A stretch of DNA of 64,000 nt from Leucobacter chironomi DSM 19883 (GTDB lineage: Bacteria; Actinomycetota; Actinomycetes; Actinomycetales; Microbacteriaceae): contig NZ_ATXU01000005.1 of the NCBI RefSeq assembly GCF_000421845.1, positions 124,001 through 188,000 of the forward strand, written 5' to 3'. Both the position numbers and the translations under genes were made by a program. Positions 40,831 to 49,318 of the stretch are shown here, piece after piece. Position 1 is the stretch's first letter, and the number at the start of each line of letters is the position of its first letter. The notes beneath the pieces are model-generated. The model made no database searches, was not told the origin of the DNA, and saw only the letters and a program-made list of their open reading frames with translations.

Positions 40831-42495
40831 ATGAACCATCCGTCAGAGGCCCGCGCTAGGCTGGCAGGCGTGATCGAAGAGAACGCCACCGCAGCTGCGC
40901 CCGCCTCGCCGGGAGCAGACTCGCTCGCGACCACCGCGGGCCGCATCGCAGACCACCGCCGCAAGTACCAGGAGGCCGTGGGAGACCGCGATGCCGCCGC
41001 CGCCGCGAAGCAGCACCCCCGCGGCAAGATGACGGCGCGAGAGCGCATCTCGGCGCTGCTCGACCAGGGCTCCTTCGTCGAGTTCGACAAGTACGTGAAG
41101 CACCGCACCCAGGGCTTCGGCATGGAGAACACCCGCCCCTTCGGCGACTCGGTCGTCACGGGAGCCGGCACCATCCACGGCCGCCAGGTGGTCGTGTTCT
41201 CGCAGGACTTCACCACCTTCGGCGGATCGCTCGGCGAGGTCGCCGGCGAGAAGATCGTGAAGGCGATGGAGTTCGCCCTCAAGACGGGCGCTCCGCTGCT
41301 CGGCATCCTGGACTCGGGCGGCGCCCGCATCCAGGAGGGCGTCGTCGCGCTCAGCAAGTACGCGAAGATCTTCCGTCTCAACACGGCGTGCTCGGGCGTG
41401 ATCCCGCAGATCTCCATCGTGATGGGCCCCTCGGCCGGCGGCGCGGTCTACTCGCCCGCCCTCACCGACTTCGTCATCATGGTCGACAAGACCAGCCACA
41501 TGTTCGTCACCGGCCCCGATGTCATCAAGACCGTCACCGGCGAAGACGTCGGCTTCGAAGAGCTCGGCGGCGCGCTCACCCACAATAAGACGAGCGGCGT
41601 GAGCCACTACCTCGCCAGCGACGAGCTCGACGCGCTCGACTACGCGCGCACGCTCATCAGCTACCTGCCCGACAACAACCTCGCCGAGGCCCCGGTGTAC
41701 GACAGCGACACCGCGCTCGAGATCACCAGCGCCGACCGCCGGCTCAACACCATCATCCCGGACAGCCCCAATCAGCCGTACGACATGAAGGTGATCATCG
41801 AGGCGATCCTCGACGGCGGCGACTTCCTCGAGGTGCAGCCGCTGTTCGCCCCCAACATCCTCATCGGCTTCGGCCGCGTCGAGGGCCGCACGGTGGGCGT
41901 CGTCGCCAACCAGCCCAACCAGATGGCGGGCACCCTCAACATCGACGCCAGCGAGAAGGCCGCCCGCTTCGTACGCTTCTGCGACGCCTTCTCGATCCCG
42001 ATCCTCACTCTCGTCGACGTGCCCGGCTACCTGCCCGGCACCGACCAGGAGTTCCAGGGCGTCATCCGACGCGGCGCGAAGCTGCTCTACGCCTACGCCG
42101 AGGCCACCGTGCCGCTCGTCACGATCATCACGCGCAAGGCCTACGGCGGCGCGTACATCGTGATGGGCTCGAAGGAGATGGGCGCCGACTTCAACATCGC
42201 CTGGCCCACCGCCGAGATCGCCGTCATGGGCGGCGCGGGCGCCGTGAACATCCTCTACCGCAAGGAGCTGGCGGCCGCGGCCGAGCGCGGCGAGGATGTC
42301 GAGGCGCTGCGCGCAGAGCTCACCGCGAAGTACACGGCCGACGTGTCGTCGCCGTTCCTCGCGGCCGAGCGAGGCGAGCTCGACAACGTGCTCGAGCCCG
42401 CCGGCACCCGTCTCGCGGTCATCAAGGCCCTGCGCGGTCTGCGCGGCAAGCGCGACGAACTGCCCGCCAAGAAGCACGGCAACATCCCGCTGTAG
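40831..42495 (+). CDS. Acyl-CoA carboxylase beta (carboxyltransferase) subunit, AccD5/PccB-like
   Basis: Transfers the carboxyl group from carboxybiotin to acetyl- or propionyl-CoA, giving malonyl- or methylmalonyl-CoA. The 554-residue protein has [41 protein letters not shown], the [13 protein letters not shown] and [15 protein letters not shown] oxyanion-hole motifs, and [16 protein letters not shown] with [18 protein letters not shown] in the C-terminal half. ATG 40831 has GGAGG 5 nt upstream. A GTG at 40870 lies 7 nt behind TAGGCT (40857-40862) and is an equally reasonable leaderless start. The epsilon subunit follows. Confidence 0.93.
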   Translation: MNHPSEARARLAGVIEENATAAAPASPGADSLATTAGRIADHRRKYQEAVGDRDAAAAAKQHPRGKMTARERISALLDQGSFVEFDKYVKHRTQGFGMENTRPFGDSVVTGAGTIHGRQVVVFSQDFTTFGGSLGEVAGEKIVKAMEFALKTGAPLLGILDSGGARIQEGVVALSKYAKIFRLNTACSGVIPQISIVMGPSAGGAVYSPALTDFVIMVDKTSHMFVTGPDVIKTVTGEDVGFEELGGALTHNKTSGVSHYLASDELDALDYARTLISYLPDNNLAEAPVYDSDTALEITSADRRLNTIIPDSPNQPYDMKVIIEAILDGGDFLEVQPLFAPNILIGFGRVEGRTVGVVANQPNQMAGTLNIDASEKAARFVRFCDAFSIPILTLVDVPGYLPGTDQEFQGVIRRGAKLLYAYAEATVPLVTIITRKAYGGAYIVMGSKEMGADFNIAWPTAEIAVMGGAGAVNILYRKELAAAAERGEDVEALRAELTAKYTADVSSPFLAAERGELDNVLEPAGTRLAVIKALRGLRGKRDELPAKKHGNIPL

Positions 42496-42551
42496 CGGCG
42501 GGGCCGGGCCGGCTGCCTTCGCGAACGGAGACGGGCGGCACCGCGGCCACA

Positions 42552-42585
42552 CGAGCGGATCCGCACAGCCGCGCGGATCCGCTCG
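42552..42585 (+). terminator. Hairpin behind the carboxylase beta gene
   Basis: Perfect 13-bp arms CGAGCGGATCCGC (42552-42564) and 42573-42585 with an 8-nt loop, 57 bp after the stop. Behind it, TATTCT (42622-42627) can serve as the -10 of a separate promoter for the epsilon subunit gene, so the two may not be strictly one operon. Confidence 0.55.
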
Positions 42586-42672
42586 GAAGGCGCCCATAGC
42601 CCGCCCACCGCACCCCTTCAGGTATTCTCAAGGGGCCGCGCCCAGCCGCACCGTGGACCGAGAGGAATCATC

Positions 42673-42948
42673 GTGAACGACCGCCTGCTGCCCCCCGACG
42701 CCGCCGAGCGCGACGCCGCCCGGCGCCGGGAGCTCGGAGCGCTCGACGACACGCTCCACGGCGACGACATCCGTTTCGCCACCCGGCAGGTGAGCGACGA
42801 GGAGCGGGCCGCCGTGGTCGCGGTGCTCACCGCGGTGCGCGCGGAGGAGACCCAACGGCGCAAGCGCGTGGCGCGCCGCGATCGCGAACCGTGGTCCCGC
42901 TCGCAGCGGGTGCCCGAGGGCATCAACGACCTCCTCATCGAAGGCTGA
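42673..42948 (+). CDS. accE: Acyl-CoA carboxylase epsilon subunit
   Basis: A 91-residue small subunit found only in actinobacterial acyl-CoA carboxylases, where it helps alpha and beta subunits assemble. The family pattern is the helix-forming RQVSDEERAAVVAVLTAVRAEE (about 38-59), followed by a basic stretch and a Trp-Ser block (EPWSRSQRVPEGINDLL) in place of the usual W-x-R...PGP-x-W end. Position directly behind the beta subunit supports the call. GTG start with AGAGGAA 5-6 nt upstream. Confidence 0.8.
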   Translation: MNDRLLPPDAAERDAARRRELGALDDTLHGDDIRFATRQVSDEERAAVVAVLTAVRAEETQRRKRVARRDREPWSRSQRVPEGINDLLIEG

Positions 42949-42965
42949 CCGGGAGCACAGCAGCC

Positions 42966-43664
42966 ATGCACCGCACAGTCGCCGACGCCGAGCGCGAACT
43001 GCGCGAGCTGATGCGCCGCGGTTTCTCGTTCCCCTTCGACCCGCAAGGCGCCCTCTCCGACCGGCCGCTGCGCCACTCGGCCGTGCTGATCCTGTTCGGC
43101 GCGCTCGACCGCACCGAGGCATCGCCCGCCGGGGCCGCGGCCAGCGGCATGCCGCCCGAGCTCGACGTGCTGCTCATCAGGCGGGCCACCGGCATGCGCC
43201 ACCACGCGGGCGAGATCGCCTTCCCCGGCGGTGGTGCCGAGCCCGAGGACGGCGACGATCCGGCGCGCACCGCGCTGCGGGAGGCCGTCGAGGAGACCGG
43301 GCTCGTGCCCGAGGGAGTCGAAGTGCTGGGCTCGCTGCAGCGCGTGCACATCCCGGTGAGCAACAACCTCGTGACGCCCGTGGTGGGCTGGTGGCGGCTG
43401 CCGAGCGACGTGGCCGCGGATCGCACGGAATCGGTCGACGTGTTCCGCGCCCCGGTGGCGGAGCTGCTGGATCCCGCGGCGCGCGGCACCTCGGTGCTGC
43501 GGCGGGGCGGATCCACCTTCCGGGGCCCCGCGTTCCAGCTGCACGACCGGCTCGGCGGTCACGTCGTGTGGGGCTTCACCGGCATCCTGCTCTCGGCGCT
43601 CTTCGAAGAGCTCGGCTGGGCAGCGCCCTGGGACGCGCGCCGTCTGCTCCCCGTCTCCCCCTGA
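42966..43664 (+). CDS. Nudix CoA pyrophosphatase
   Basis: A 232-residue Nudix hydrolase of the CoA-diphosphatase group, splitting (acyl-)CoA into 3',5'-ADP and phosphopantetheine. The CoA-specific motif LLIRRATGMRHHAGEIAFPGGG (70-90) flows into the Nudix box GGGAEPEDGDDPARTALREAVEETG (88-112), with the metal-binding glutamates in REAVEE. A small insertion (TEASPAGAAASG) sits before it. The start is 17 bp beyond accE, making the order carboxylase beta - epsilon - CoA pyrophosphatase, a coherent acyl-CoA unit. Confidence 0.88.
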   Translation: MHRTVADAERELRELMRRGFSFPFDPQGALSDRPLRHSAVLILFGALDRTEASPAGAAASGMPPELDVLLIRRATGMRHHAGEIAFPGGGAEPEDGDDPARTALREAVEETGLVPEGVEVLGSLQRVHIPVSNNLVTPVVGWWRLPSDVAADRTESVDVFRAPVAELLDPAARGTSVLRRGGSTFRGPAFQLHDRLGGHVVWGFTGILLSALFEELGWAAPWDARRLLPVSP

Positions 43665-43709
43665 GGCGGATCCGCCTCGCGCGCGCCGAGTGCACCGCGC
43701 ACGCCGGCC

Positions 43710-43766
43710 GAGCCGGGCATGCCCCGCCAGGCTCAGGTGAGCCGGGCATGCCCGCTGGGCTCAGGC
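43710..43766. repeat. Two direct 28-29-bp repeats at a convergent gene junction
   Basis: Copies at 43710-43738 and 43739-43766 both read GAGCCGGGCATGCCC at their left end and GGCTCAGG at the right. Each contains the palindrome GGGCATGCCC. The second reaches into the last codons of the class II aldolase gene. They may form alternative hairpins that end transcription. Confidence 0.75.
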
Positions 43767-44396
43767 GTGGCGGGCGCCGTCCTCCGGGAAGACCGTCCCG
43801 GTGTCGCCCAGCTGCAGCGCGAGCGCCGTCGCCTGCGCGGCGTCTTCGAGATTGAGGGCGCGCCGGTACGCCATCTCGACGGTGTCGGCCACGACCGAGC
43901 AGCCGTGGTGCTGCATCACGACGCAGTCGTGCTCCCTCAGCTGCTCCGCAGCCGTGTCGGCGAGCTCATCGGTGCCGTTGTGGAAGAACGGGGTGACGCC
44001 GATGGAGCCGAGGTAGTAGGCGTGGTCGAGGGTGAGGCGCCGGATGTCGTGGCCCAGGCTGGCGAGCACGACCGCGGTGCGCGGGTGCAGGTGCAGCACG
44101 CACTCCGCATCGGGCCGGGCGCGGTAGGCGCGGTGGTGCAGCTTCCACTCGCTCGACGGCTTCACGCCGCTCGCCGAGGGGGCGCCGGTCTCGTGAGCGT
44201 CGAGGCTCAGCTCGACGAAGTCCCCCGGGGTGAGCCTGTCGAACCACACGCCGCTTCCCGAGACGACGAAGCGGTCGTCGGCGATGCGCGCCGAGAGGTT
44301 GCCGGCGCTCGCGAGCACGAGACCCCGCGCGGCGGCGTCGCGGCCCACCTCGATCAGCTCCTGCACCAGCCGGTCACGGTCACGCGTCGTAGTCAT
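43761..44396 (-). CDS. Class II aldolase/adducin-family protein
   Basis: A 211-residue zinc aldolase of the fuculose/ribulose-phosphate aldolase-epimerase fold. Residues match FucA: Glu83 (PSSEWKLH, catalytic), zinc ligands His102 and His104 in LHLHP, and His164 in MQHHG. The phosphate-binding ASAGNLSAR (29-37) and VVSGSGVWFDRLTPGDFV are also present. Substrate (fuculose-1-P, methylthioribulose-1-P or other) cannot be read from sequence. It is a single - strand gene with its own -10 TACGGT (44404-44409), which ends 7 nt before ATG. Confidence 0.85.
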   Translation of the reverse strand: MTTTRDRDRLVQELIEVGRDAAARGLVLASAGNLSARIADDRFVVSGSGVWFDRLTPGDFVELSLDAHETGAPSASGVKPSSEWKLHHRAYRARPDAECVLHLHPRTAVVLASLGHDIRRLTLDHAYYLGSIGVTPFFHNGTDELADTAAEQLREHDCVVMQHHGCSVVADTVEMAYRRALNLEDAAQATALALQLGDTGTVFPEDGARHA

Positions 44397-44574
44397 GCCC
44401 TCCACCGTACTCGCTCCCGAGCCCCCGGCCGGTGCGCGGGTCCTCGCCCGACCCGCGCTCGCACGCCGCGGCCCCGCGCATCGGCGATCCGCACCGTGCA
44501 CGCACCGCACGCCCGACACATCCGCATGCCCCCGCAGCCCGCAGCCCGCACCCCGCCGCCCCGGCTCCCACTGG

Positions 44575-44633
44575 AATCGGGGTCACTTCTGGTCGCGTGT
44601 CGCGGAACGACACGACCAGAAGTGACCCCGATT
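44575..44633 (-). terminator. Long hairpin downstream of dgt
   Basis: Arms 44575-44602 and 44608-44633: 21 bp of perfect pairing, a 2-nt bulge, then 5 bp, around the loop CGGAA. Partial pairing goes on outside the arms. There is no T tract, but it is the strongest fold in the gap and the likely end of the dgt transcript. Confidence 0.6.
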
Positions 44634-44661
44634 TCCCAGAGGCCAGAAGCTCAGAGATCCC

Positions 44662-44709
44662 GAGACCCAGAGACCCAGAGGCCCAGAGACCCAGAGACCC
44701 AGAGACCCA
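44662..44709. repeat. Six-copy octamer tandem repeat
   Basis: GAGACCCA is repeated six times (third copy GAGGCCCA), with degenerate units on both sides. The array is non-coding, 52 bp beyond the dgt stop. Confidence 0.9.
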
Positions 44710-44760
44710 GAGGTCCGGGCGGCGCCCGCCCCGTGCGGCGAGACGCCCACCGACCGGGGC

Positions 44761-46560
44761 TCAGACCGCGCCCGTCAGCTCCCGGTGCGTGGTGAGCGCC
44801 TGCTGGTCGGTGAGCGACGCCACGTAGTCGAGGATCGCCCGCGTGCGCCCCTGGCGGCGCAGACCCGAATCGCTCGTGTCGCCCGAGAGCAGCTCGGGCC
44901 GCTCCCCTCGCAGCTCGAAGTACGCCGCGACCGACTCCTCCGCCCATTCGAGCAGGCGGCGGGGCGCCCGCGGGGCATCGACGGGGTCGGCCAGCCAGGC
45001 GTCGAAGCCGAGGGCGAGGTCGGCGACGACCCGCGCCTGCCCGCGCTGCGGCTGGCCCAGCTCGGGGCGTTCGAGCACGAAGTGCGCGTGCACGAACTTG
45101 AGCACCATCACCTCGTGCCAGGCGCGCTGGTCGAGCCGAACGTAGCCGCTGCGCACGTGCGGCCGCTCCTCGACCACGATGGAGGTGCGCAGGTGCTCGA
45201 TCCAACGGCGCGTGAAGTCGGAGACGGCGCGCTCGCTGTCGATGCCGCCGTCGTAGGGCGCCTCGAGCAGCGCGTCGCCCACCTCGACGCTCACGCGGCG
45301 CACGGCGGCGGTGAACGCCTCTCGATCCGCGATCCACGCGTCCTTGAGCGCGAGGCGCCGCCACAGCTGTTCGAGGGCGTGGCCGGGCACGCGCAGCGCA
45401 CCCGATCCGGCGAGCTCGTCGGGGGCCATGCGCTCGAAGCGGCTGATGTCGGCGAGCCAGGCTCGGAACTCGCCCGCGACGGCGGCCTGCTGCAGCACCC
45501 CGGCCCGGGTGAAGTCGTCGAGGTCGTGCACGGCGTAGGCGATGTCGTCGGCGAGGTCCATGACGGCGCACTCCACGGTCTGCATGCCGGCTGAGACGTG
45601 CGGGAATGCGGCGAGCGCCGCCTCCATCTCGCTCGCGTCGAGCGCGTAGGCGGAGAACTTCTCGGCGCCGTGCACGGCGTCTGCGCCGACGCCGCGCGGG
45701 CGCTCGGCGACGGGTCGCTGGGCCTCGGTCACGCCGATCCAGGAGGCGCGCGTCCAGGGGTACTTGAGGGTTGCCGCGCGGGTGGCGGCGGTGAGATTGA
45801 GGCCGGGGAAGTCGCGGCCGAGGGTGTCGAGCTGCGTGAGGATGCGGAAGCTCTGCGCGTTGCCCTCGAAGCCTTCGACGAGGCCGAGCCGTTCTCGGGC
45901 CACGCGATCCAGCACCCGTTCGCCGAGATGCCCGAACGGCGGGTGCCCGAGGTCGTGGGCGTGCGCCGCGGCCTGGGCGACCACGGTGTCGCAGCCGCCG
46001 AGCCGGGCGACGATCGCGCCGGTGGCGTCGTCTTCGCGCTCGCCGCGCAGGTGCGCCCGATGCCGGGCCTCGTGCCCTGCGAGCTGCGCGGCGATGACCC
46101 GTGCGACCGCGCTCACCTTCAGGGAATGGGTGAGGCGGTTGTGCATCACGGGGCCGACTCCGGATCGCGGCACGACCTGGGTGACGTCGGAGAGCCGCGC
46201 GAAGTAGGAGGAGAAGCGGATCCGCTCGAGGTCGATGCGGTACTCCTGCGCGCCCGCCAGCTCGGGGCGCGCCGCGTCGGTGGGGGCGACGGCGTCGCCC
46301 TCCTGCACGCCGTGGACGTCACTGTCGCGGTCAGGCCGGGCGGGGGCGGATCCGCGGCCGGGTGCGGGGTCGGCGGCGCCCCGGGGCTCGCTTCCGGCGG
46401 GGCCGGCGGCGGCCCGGGCGCTGCCCGCCCGCTCGCGGCCGCCGTCGACGATGCCGTCGACGATGCCGTCGCGGATGCCGTCGCCGACGCCCGCCGATCG
46501 GTGCTGCGACGAGACGTGCTCGACGTGCTGTCGTGCTTCCCGAGTGCTCTCCTCAGTCAT
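44761..46560 (-). CDS. dgt: dGTP triphosphohydrolase (dGTPase-like HD protein)
   Basis: Hydrolyses dNTPs, in the model enzyme dGTP to deoxyguanosine and triphosphate, controlling dNTP pools. The HD core is intact: Arg/His in VMHNRLTHSLKV (138-150), the HD pair His202-Asp203 in AAAHAHDLGHPPFGH, and the third ligand region CAVMDLADDIAYAVHDLDDF. Residues 1-105 are a variable, low-complexity extension with a DGIRDGIVDGIVDG repeat (27-40). ATG 46560 is preferred; an upstream in-frame ATG at 46572 is less likely because TTGAAT could be the -10. It is divergent from the DUF4287-like gene. Confidence 0.9.
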   Translation of the reverse strand: MTEESTREARQHVEHVSSQHRSAGVGDGIRDGIVDGIVDGGRERAGSARAAAGPAGSEPRGAADPAPGRGSAPARPDRDSDVHGVQEGDAVAPTDAARPELAGAQEYRIDLERIRFSSYFARLSDVTQVVPRSGVGPVMHNRLTHSLKVSAVARVIAAQLAGHEARHRAHLRGEREDDATGAIVARLGGCDTVVAQAAAHAHDLGHPPFGHLGERVLDRVARERLGLVEGFEGNAQSFRILTQLDTLGRDFPGLNLTAATRAATLKYPWTRASWIGVTEAQRPVAERPRGVGADAVHGAEKFSAYALDASEMEAALAAFPHVSAGMQTVECAVMDLADDIAYAVHDLDDFTRAGVLQQAAVAGEFRAWLADISRFERMAPDELAGSGALRVPGHALEQLWRRLALKDAWIADREAFTAAVRRVSVEVGDALLEAPYDGGIDSERAVSDFTRRWIEHLRTSIVVEERPHVRSGYVRLDQRAWHEVMVLKFVHAHFVLERPELGQPQRGQARVVADLALGFDAWLADPVDAPRAPRRLLEWAEESVAAYFELRGERPELLSGDTSDSGLRRQGRTRAILDYVASLTDQQALTTHRELTGAV

Positions 46561-46616
46561 GCCCCCATTCAAGCATCAGCCGCGGCGGCCGCCGAGCTGC
46601 GGGCCGAGCCGCGGGG

Positions 46617-46622
46617 TACGCT
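46617..46622 (+). promoter_or_regulatory. Candidate -10 element of a leaderless transcript
   Basis: TACGCT ends 6 nt before the ATG at 46629; no Shine-Dalgarno sequence is present. Confidence 0.45.
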
Positions 46623-46628
46623 GATGCC

Positions 46629-47228
46629 ATGAACGCCGCCGAGCCCGACGCCGCAGCACCCGACGCCGCCGACACGTCCGCGGGCAACCGTACCCGAGCG
46701 GGCAGCGTGCCCGCCCTGGAGCGGGCCACCGGCCGCAGCTGGCAGGCCTGGCTGCAGCTCTTCGAGTCGGCGGGCGCGCGCGAGCTGGGGCACGCGGGGA
46801 TCGCGCGCGTCGCCCGCGCCGAGATGCCGGCCGAGTTGCAGAACCCCGACTGGTGGGCCCAGAGCGCCGCCATCGCGTACGAGCAGCATGCCGGCCTGCG
46901 GGTACCGGGGCAGTCGACGTCGGGCACCTTCCGTGTGGGCGCGAGCCGCACACTGCCGCTCGACCGTGACGCCGCGATCGAGGCGTGGGCCGCCGTTCAC
47001 GGCGGGCGCACCGATCATCGGGGGCATGCGGCGGGCGATCCGCGCCGCTCGCGCACCGACAAGCGCAGCTTCCTGCGCTTCGATCTCGACGGCGCCGGCC
47101 GGGTCGAGGTGGCGGCGACCCCGAAGGGCGAGAAGACGTCGCTGGCGGTGTCGCAGGAGGGCCTGCCCGACGGGGAGCGCATCGAGCAGTGGCGAGCTCA
47201 CTGGAAATCGCTGCTCGCCGAGCTGTAG
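46629..47228 (+). CDS. DUF4287/SRPBCC-like protein
   Basis: A 199-residue protein. The middle (RSWQAWLQLFESAGARELGHAGIARVARAEMP...NPDWWAQSAAIAYEQHAGLR) matches the DUF4287-type helical domain as I remember it. The C-terminal part (RSFLRFDLDGAGRVEVAATPKGEKTSLAVSQEGLPDGERIEQWRAHWKSLL) resembles the last strands and helix of an AHSA1/SRPBCC fold. Function unknown; such proteins are thought to bind a hydrophobic ligand. The first 30 residues are Ala/Asp-rich. The lipid kinase gene follows after 72 bp. Confidence 0.65.
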   Translation: MNAAEPDAAAPDAADTSAGNRTRAGSVPALERATGRSWQAWLQLFESAGARELGHAGIARVARAEMPAELQNPDWWAQSAAIAYEQHAGLRVPGQSTSGTFRVGASRTLPLDRDAAIEAWAAVHGGRTDHRGHAAGDPRRSRTDKRSFLRFDLDGAGRVEVAATPKGEKTSLAVSQEGLPDGERIEQWRAHWKSLLAEL

Positions 47229-47300
47229 CCTTCGAAGCGGAGCCGCGATCCCATGACGGCAGGACATCGCGACGCACCCCGACACCCGAGGAGAATGCCC

Positions 47301-48299
47301 ATGAGCGAGCAGGTCGGCATCGTCTGGAACCCTTCGAAGGTCGAGGGCGAGAAGCTGCGCGACGCCTGCGAGCGAGCCCTCGCGAGCGCCTTCGGGTCGC
47401 CGGAGGATCGCCCAGAGTGCCTGTGGTTCGAGACGACCGAGGAGGATCCCGGCCAGGGCGCGGCCTCGGCGGCGCTCGACGCAGGCTGCTCTCTCGTCAT
47501 CGCAGCGGGCGGGGACGGCACGGTGCGGGCGGTGGCCGAGCGGCTCGGGGAGTCGGGATCGCCGGCTGCCGAGCTCGGGGTGGTGCCGCTGGGCACCGGC
47601 AACCTGCTCGCCCGCAACCTGGGCGTGCCGCTCGGCAATCCGCGGGCGGCCTTCGTGCGAGCGCTCACCGGCACGGGATCGCCGCTCGACCTGGGCGAGG
47701 TGCGCGTGACGCGCGTCGCGGGCGACGGAGCTCCCCACTCCGACGATGCCGCGGCCGCCGAGCCCGAGCGCCACGGCTTCGTGGTGATGGTGGGATTCGG
47801 CATCGACGCGCAGATGATCGTGGAGACCGATGACGAGCTGAAGGCGAAGACGGGCTGGCTGGCCTACGTCGAATCGCTGGGACGGGCGACGACGGGCGCC
47901 GAGGTCGTGGAGCTGTCGCTGCAGCTCGACGACGAGCAGCCGCTGGTGGAGAGCGCGCACACGGTGCTGGTGGCGAACTGCGGCAGCATCCAGGGCGGCA
48001 TCACGCTGCTGCCGGACGCCGTTCCCGACGACGGCGAGCTCGATCTGCTGGTGCTGCGCGCGGACAACGCGGGCGCGTGGCTCGACACGATGAAGAACAT
48101 GGTGTGGGACAACGGCCTCAAGCGACTCATCCGCGGCGGGGGCACGGCCGAGAGCTCGGGATCGACCGCGCATCTGCGGGCCCGGACCGTGCGGGTGGAG
48201 CTGCCGCAGGCGCTCGCCTTCGAGGTCGACGGCGATGACGTCGGCGAGGTGTCGTCGTTCGAGGTGCGGATCCTGCCCGCAGCACTGCGGGTGCGCTGA
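47301..48299 (+). CDS. Diacylglycerol kinase-family lipid kinase
   Basis: A 332-residue lipid kinase (DgkB/YegS group) that phosphorylates diacylglycerol or a related lipid with ATP at the membrane surface. Seen: VGIVWNPSKVEGEKLRDACE at the start, the ATP-binding AAGGDGTVRAVAE (about 70-82), GVVPLGTGNLLARNLGVP, and the two-layer beta-sandwich domain closing with LPQALAFEVDGDDVGEVSSFEVRILPAAL. ATG 47301 has GAGGAG 8 nt before it; the reading frame runs further upstream without a good start. It probably returns lipid to the phosphatidate pool. Confidence 0.85.
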   Translation: MSEQVGIVWNPSKVEGEKLRDACERALASAFGSPEDRPECLWFETTEEDPGQGAASAALDAGCSLVIAAGGDGTVRAVAERLGESGSPAAELGVVPLGTGNLLARNLGVPLGNPRAAFVRALTGTGSPLDLGEVRVTRVAGDGAPHSDDAAAAEPERHGFVVMVGFGIDAQMIVETDDELKAKTGWLAYVESLGRATTGAEVVELSLQLDDEQPLVESAHTVLVANCGSIQGGITLLPDAVPDDGELDLLVLRADNAGAWLDTMKNMVWDNGLKRLIRGGGTAESSGSTAHLRARTVRVELPQALAFEVDGDDVGEVSSFEVRILPAALRVR

Positions 48300-48415
48300 A
48301 CTGCCGCGATCCGCGACTCCCAGCCCGTTCCCCAGCGACTCCGAGCTTCCTCATCGGCGCGCCTGCGAGGGTGGGAGCATCTCAGCCGTCGACCCGCAGC
48401 GCAGAGGAGCCACCC

Positions 48416-49144
48416 GTGCAGAAGTCCCAGAAGGTCCTCATCGGCGCCGGTGCCGGGGTGCTCGCGCTCGCCGTGGCCGCCGCGGTCGCCGGCCCCATCG
48501 TCTACCGCGACTTCATCGCACCGCCCGCCGCCGAGGCTCCGAGTCTCAGCGGTGACGGCGACATGCTGGAGCCTGTCGGCGACGCGCTCGAACCCGCGAC
48601 CCTCGTGGGCGAGTGGCGGGTGTCCGACGGTTCCGAGGCCGGCTATCGCGTGGACGAGGTGCTGAACGGCACCGACGTCACCGTGACCGGGCGCACCGAC
48701 GACGTCACGGGCTCCTTCACGATCGGCGCGGGCGGTCTCACGCTCGAGCGCGCGGAGCTGACGGTCGACGTGGCGTCGATCAGCACGGACAGCGCGCAGC
48801 GCGACACCTACTTCCGCGACCAGGCGCTGCGCGCCGCGGAGCACCCCACCGCCACCTTCACCCTCACCCAGCCGGTTACACTCGACGCGGCGCCTGCGGC
48901 GGGCGCGGTCGTGCAGACGCAGGCGGTGGGCGACCTCACCATCGCGGGGGTGACCCGCAGCGTCACCGCCGAGGTGCAGGTGCGCGGCTCGGCGGGCGCC
49001 GACGGCGGCGGCGCGGTCGCCGAGATCGCGGGCACGATCCCGATCGTGTTCGCCGACTTCGGCGTCGAGGCGCCGAGCCTCGGCTTCGTGCAGGTGGAGC
49101 CGGAGGGCTTCGTCGAGTTCCAGCTCACCGCCGAGCAGGGGTGA
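48416..49144 (+). CDS. YceI-family lipid-binding protein, membrane-anchored or secreted
   Basis: A 242-residue protein: N-terminal signal-anchor (about 8-30), a polar linker, and a YceI lipocalin-like beta-barrel (about 60-240). Family features are VGEWRVSDGSEAGYRVDE, LTVDVASISTDSAQRDTYFRDQALRAAEHPTATF (the D-x-R-D-x-Y-F segment) and GDLTIAGVTRSVTAEVQV. YceI proteins carry isoprenoid-type lipids in an extracytoplasmic space. GTG 48416 has AGAGGAG about 6 nt upstream. It follows the lipid kinase by 116 bp. The gene ends near the second dispersed palindrome. Confidence 0.85.
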   Translation: MQKSQKVLIGAGAGVLALAVAAAVAGPIVYRDFIAPPAAEAPSLSGDGDMLEPVGDALEPATLVGEWRVSDGSEAGYRVDEVLNGTDVTVTGRTDDVTGSFTIGAGGLTLERAELTVDVASISTDSAQRDTYFRDQALRAAEHPTATFTLTQPVTLDAAPAAGAVVQTQAVGDLTIAGVTRSVTAEVQVRGSAGADGGGAVAEIAGTIPIVFADFGVEAPSLGFVQVEPEGFVEFQLTAEQG

Positions 49145-49213
49145 CCGCGCCCCCGGGCCGCGCCCCGGACCGCGCCCCGGGCCGCACCGATCGAGTCCGC
49201 GCCCATCGAGTCC

Positions 49214-49277
49214 GCCTATTCGTATCGAGTCGGCCTACGATTCACGCAAAAACCCGGCCGACTCGATACGAATAGGC
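49214..49277. repeat. Dispersed palindromic repeat, copy 2
   Basis: Perfect 22-bp arms at 49214-49235 and 49256-49277, 20-nt loop starting TACGATTCACGC. Arms and first loop half match copy 1 (3609-3672) with few changes; changes in one arm are largely compensated in the other. It lies between the convergent yceI-like and rimK genes. Confidence 0.85.
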
Positions 49278-49318
49278 CGATTCAACGACGGGCGACGGGA
49301 TAGCGCGGGCGCGGGGGC

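Larger units (their letters stand above)
44397..44760. other. 364-bp gap holding a long hairpin and an octamer repeat
   Basis: No gene is visible. From left to right it contains the aldolase promoter (44404-44409), Pro-codon-like C-rich sequence, a long hairpin at 44575-44633 and a tandem octamer array at 44662-44709. Both the hairpin and the array lie downstream of dgt. Confidence 0.7.
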
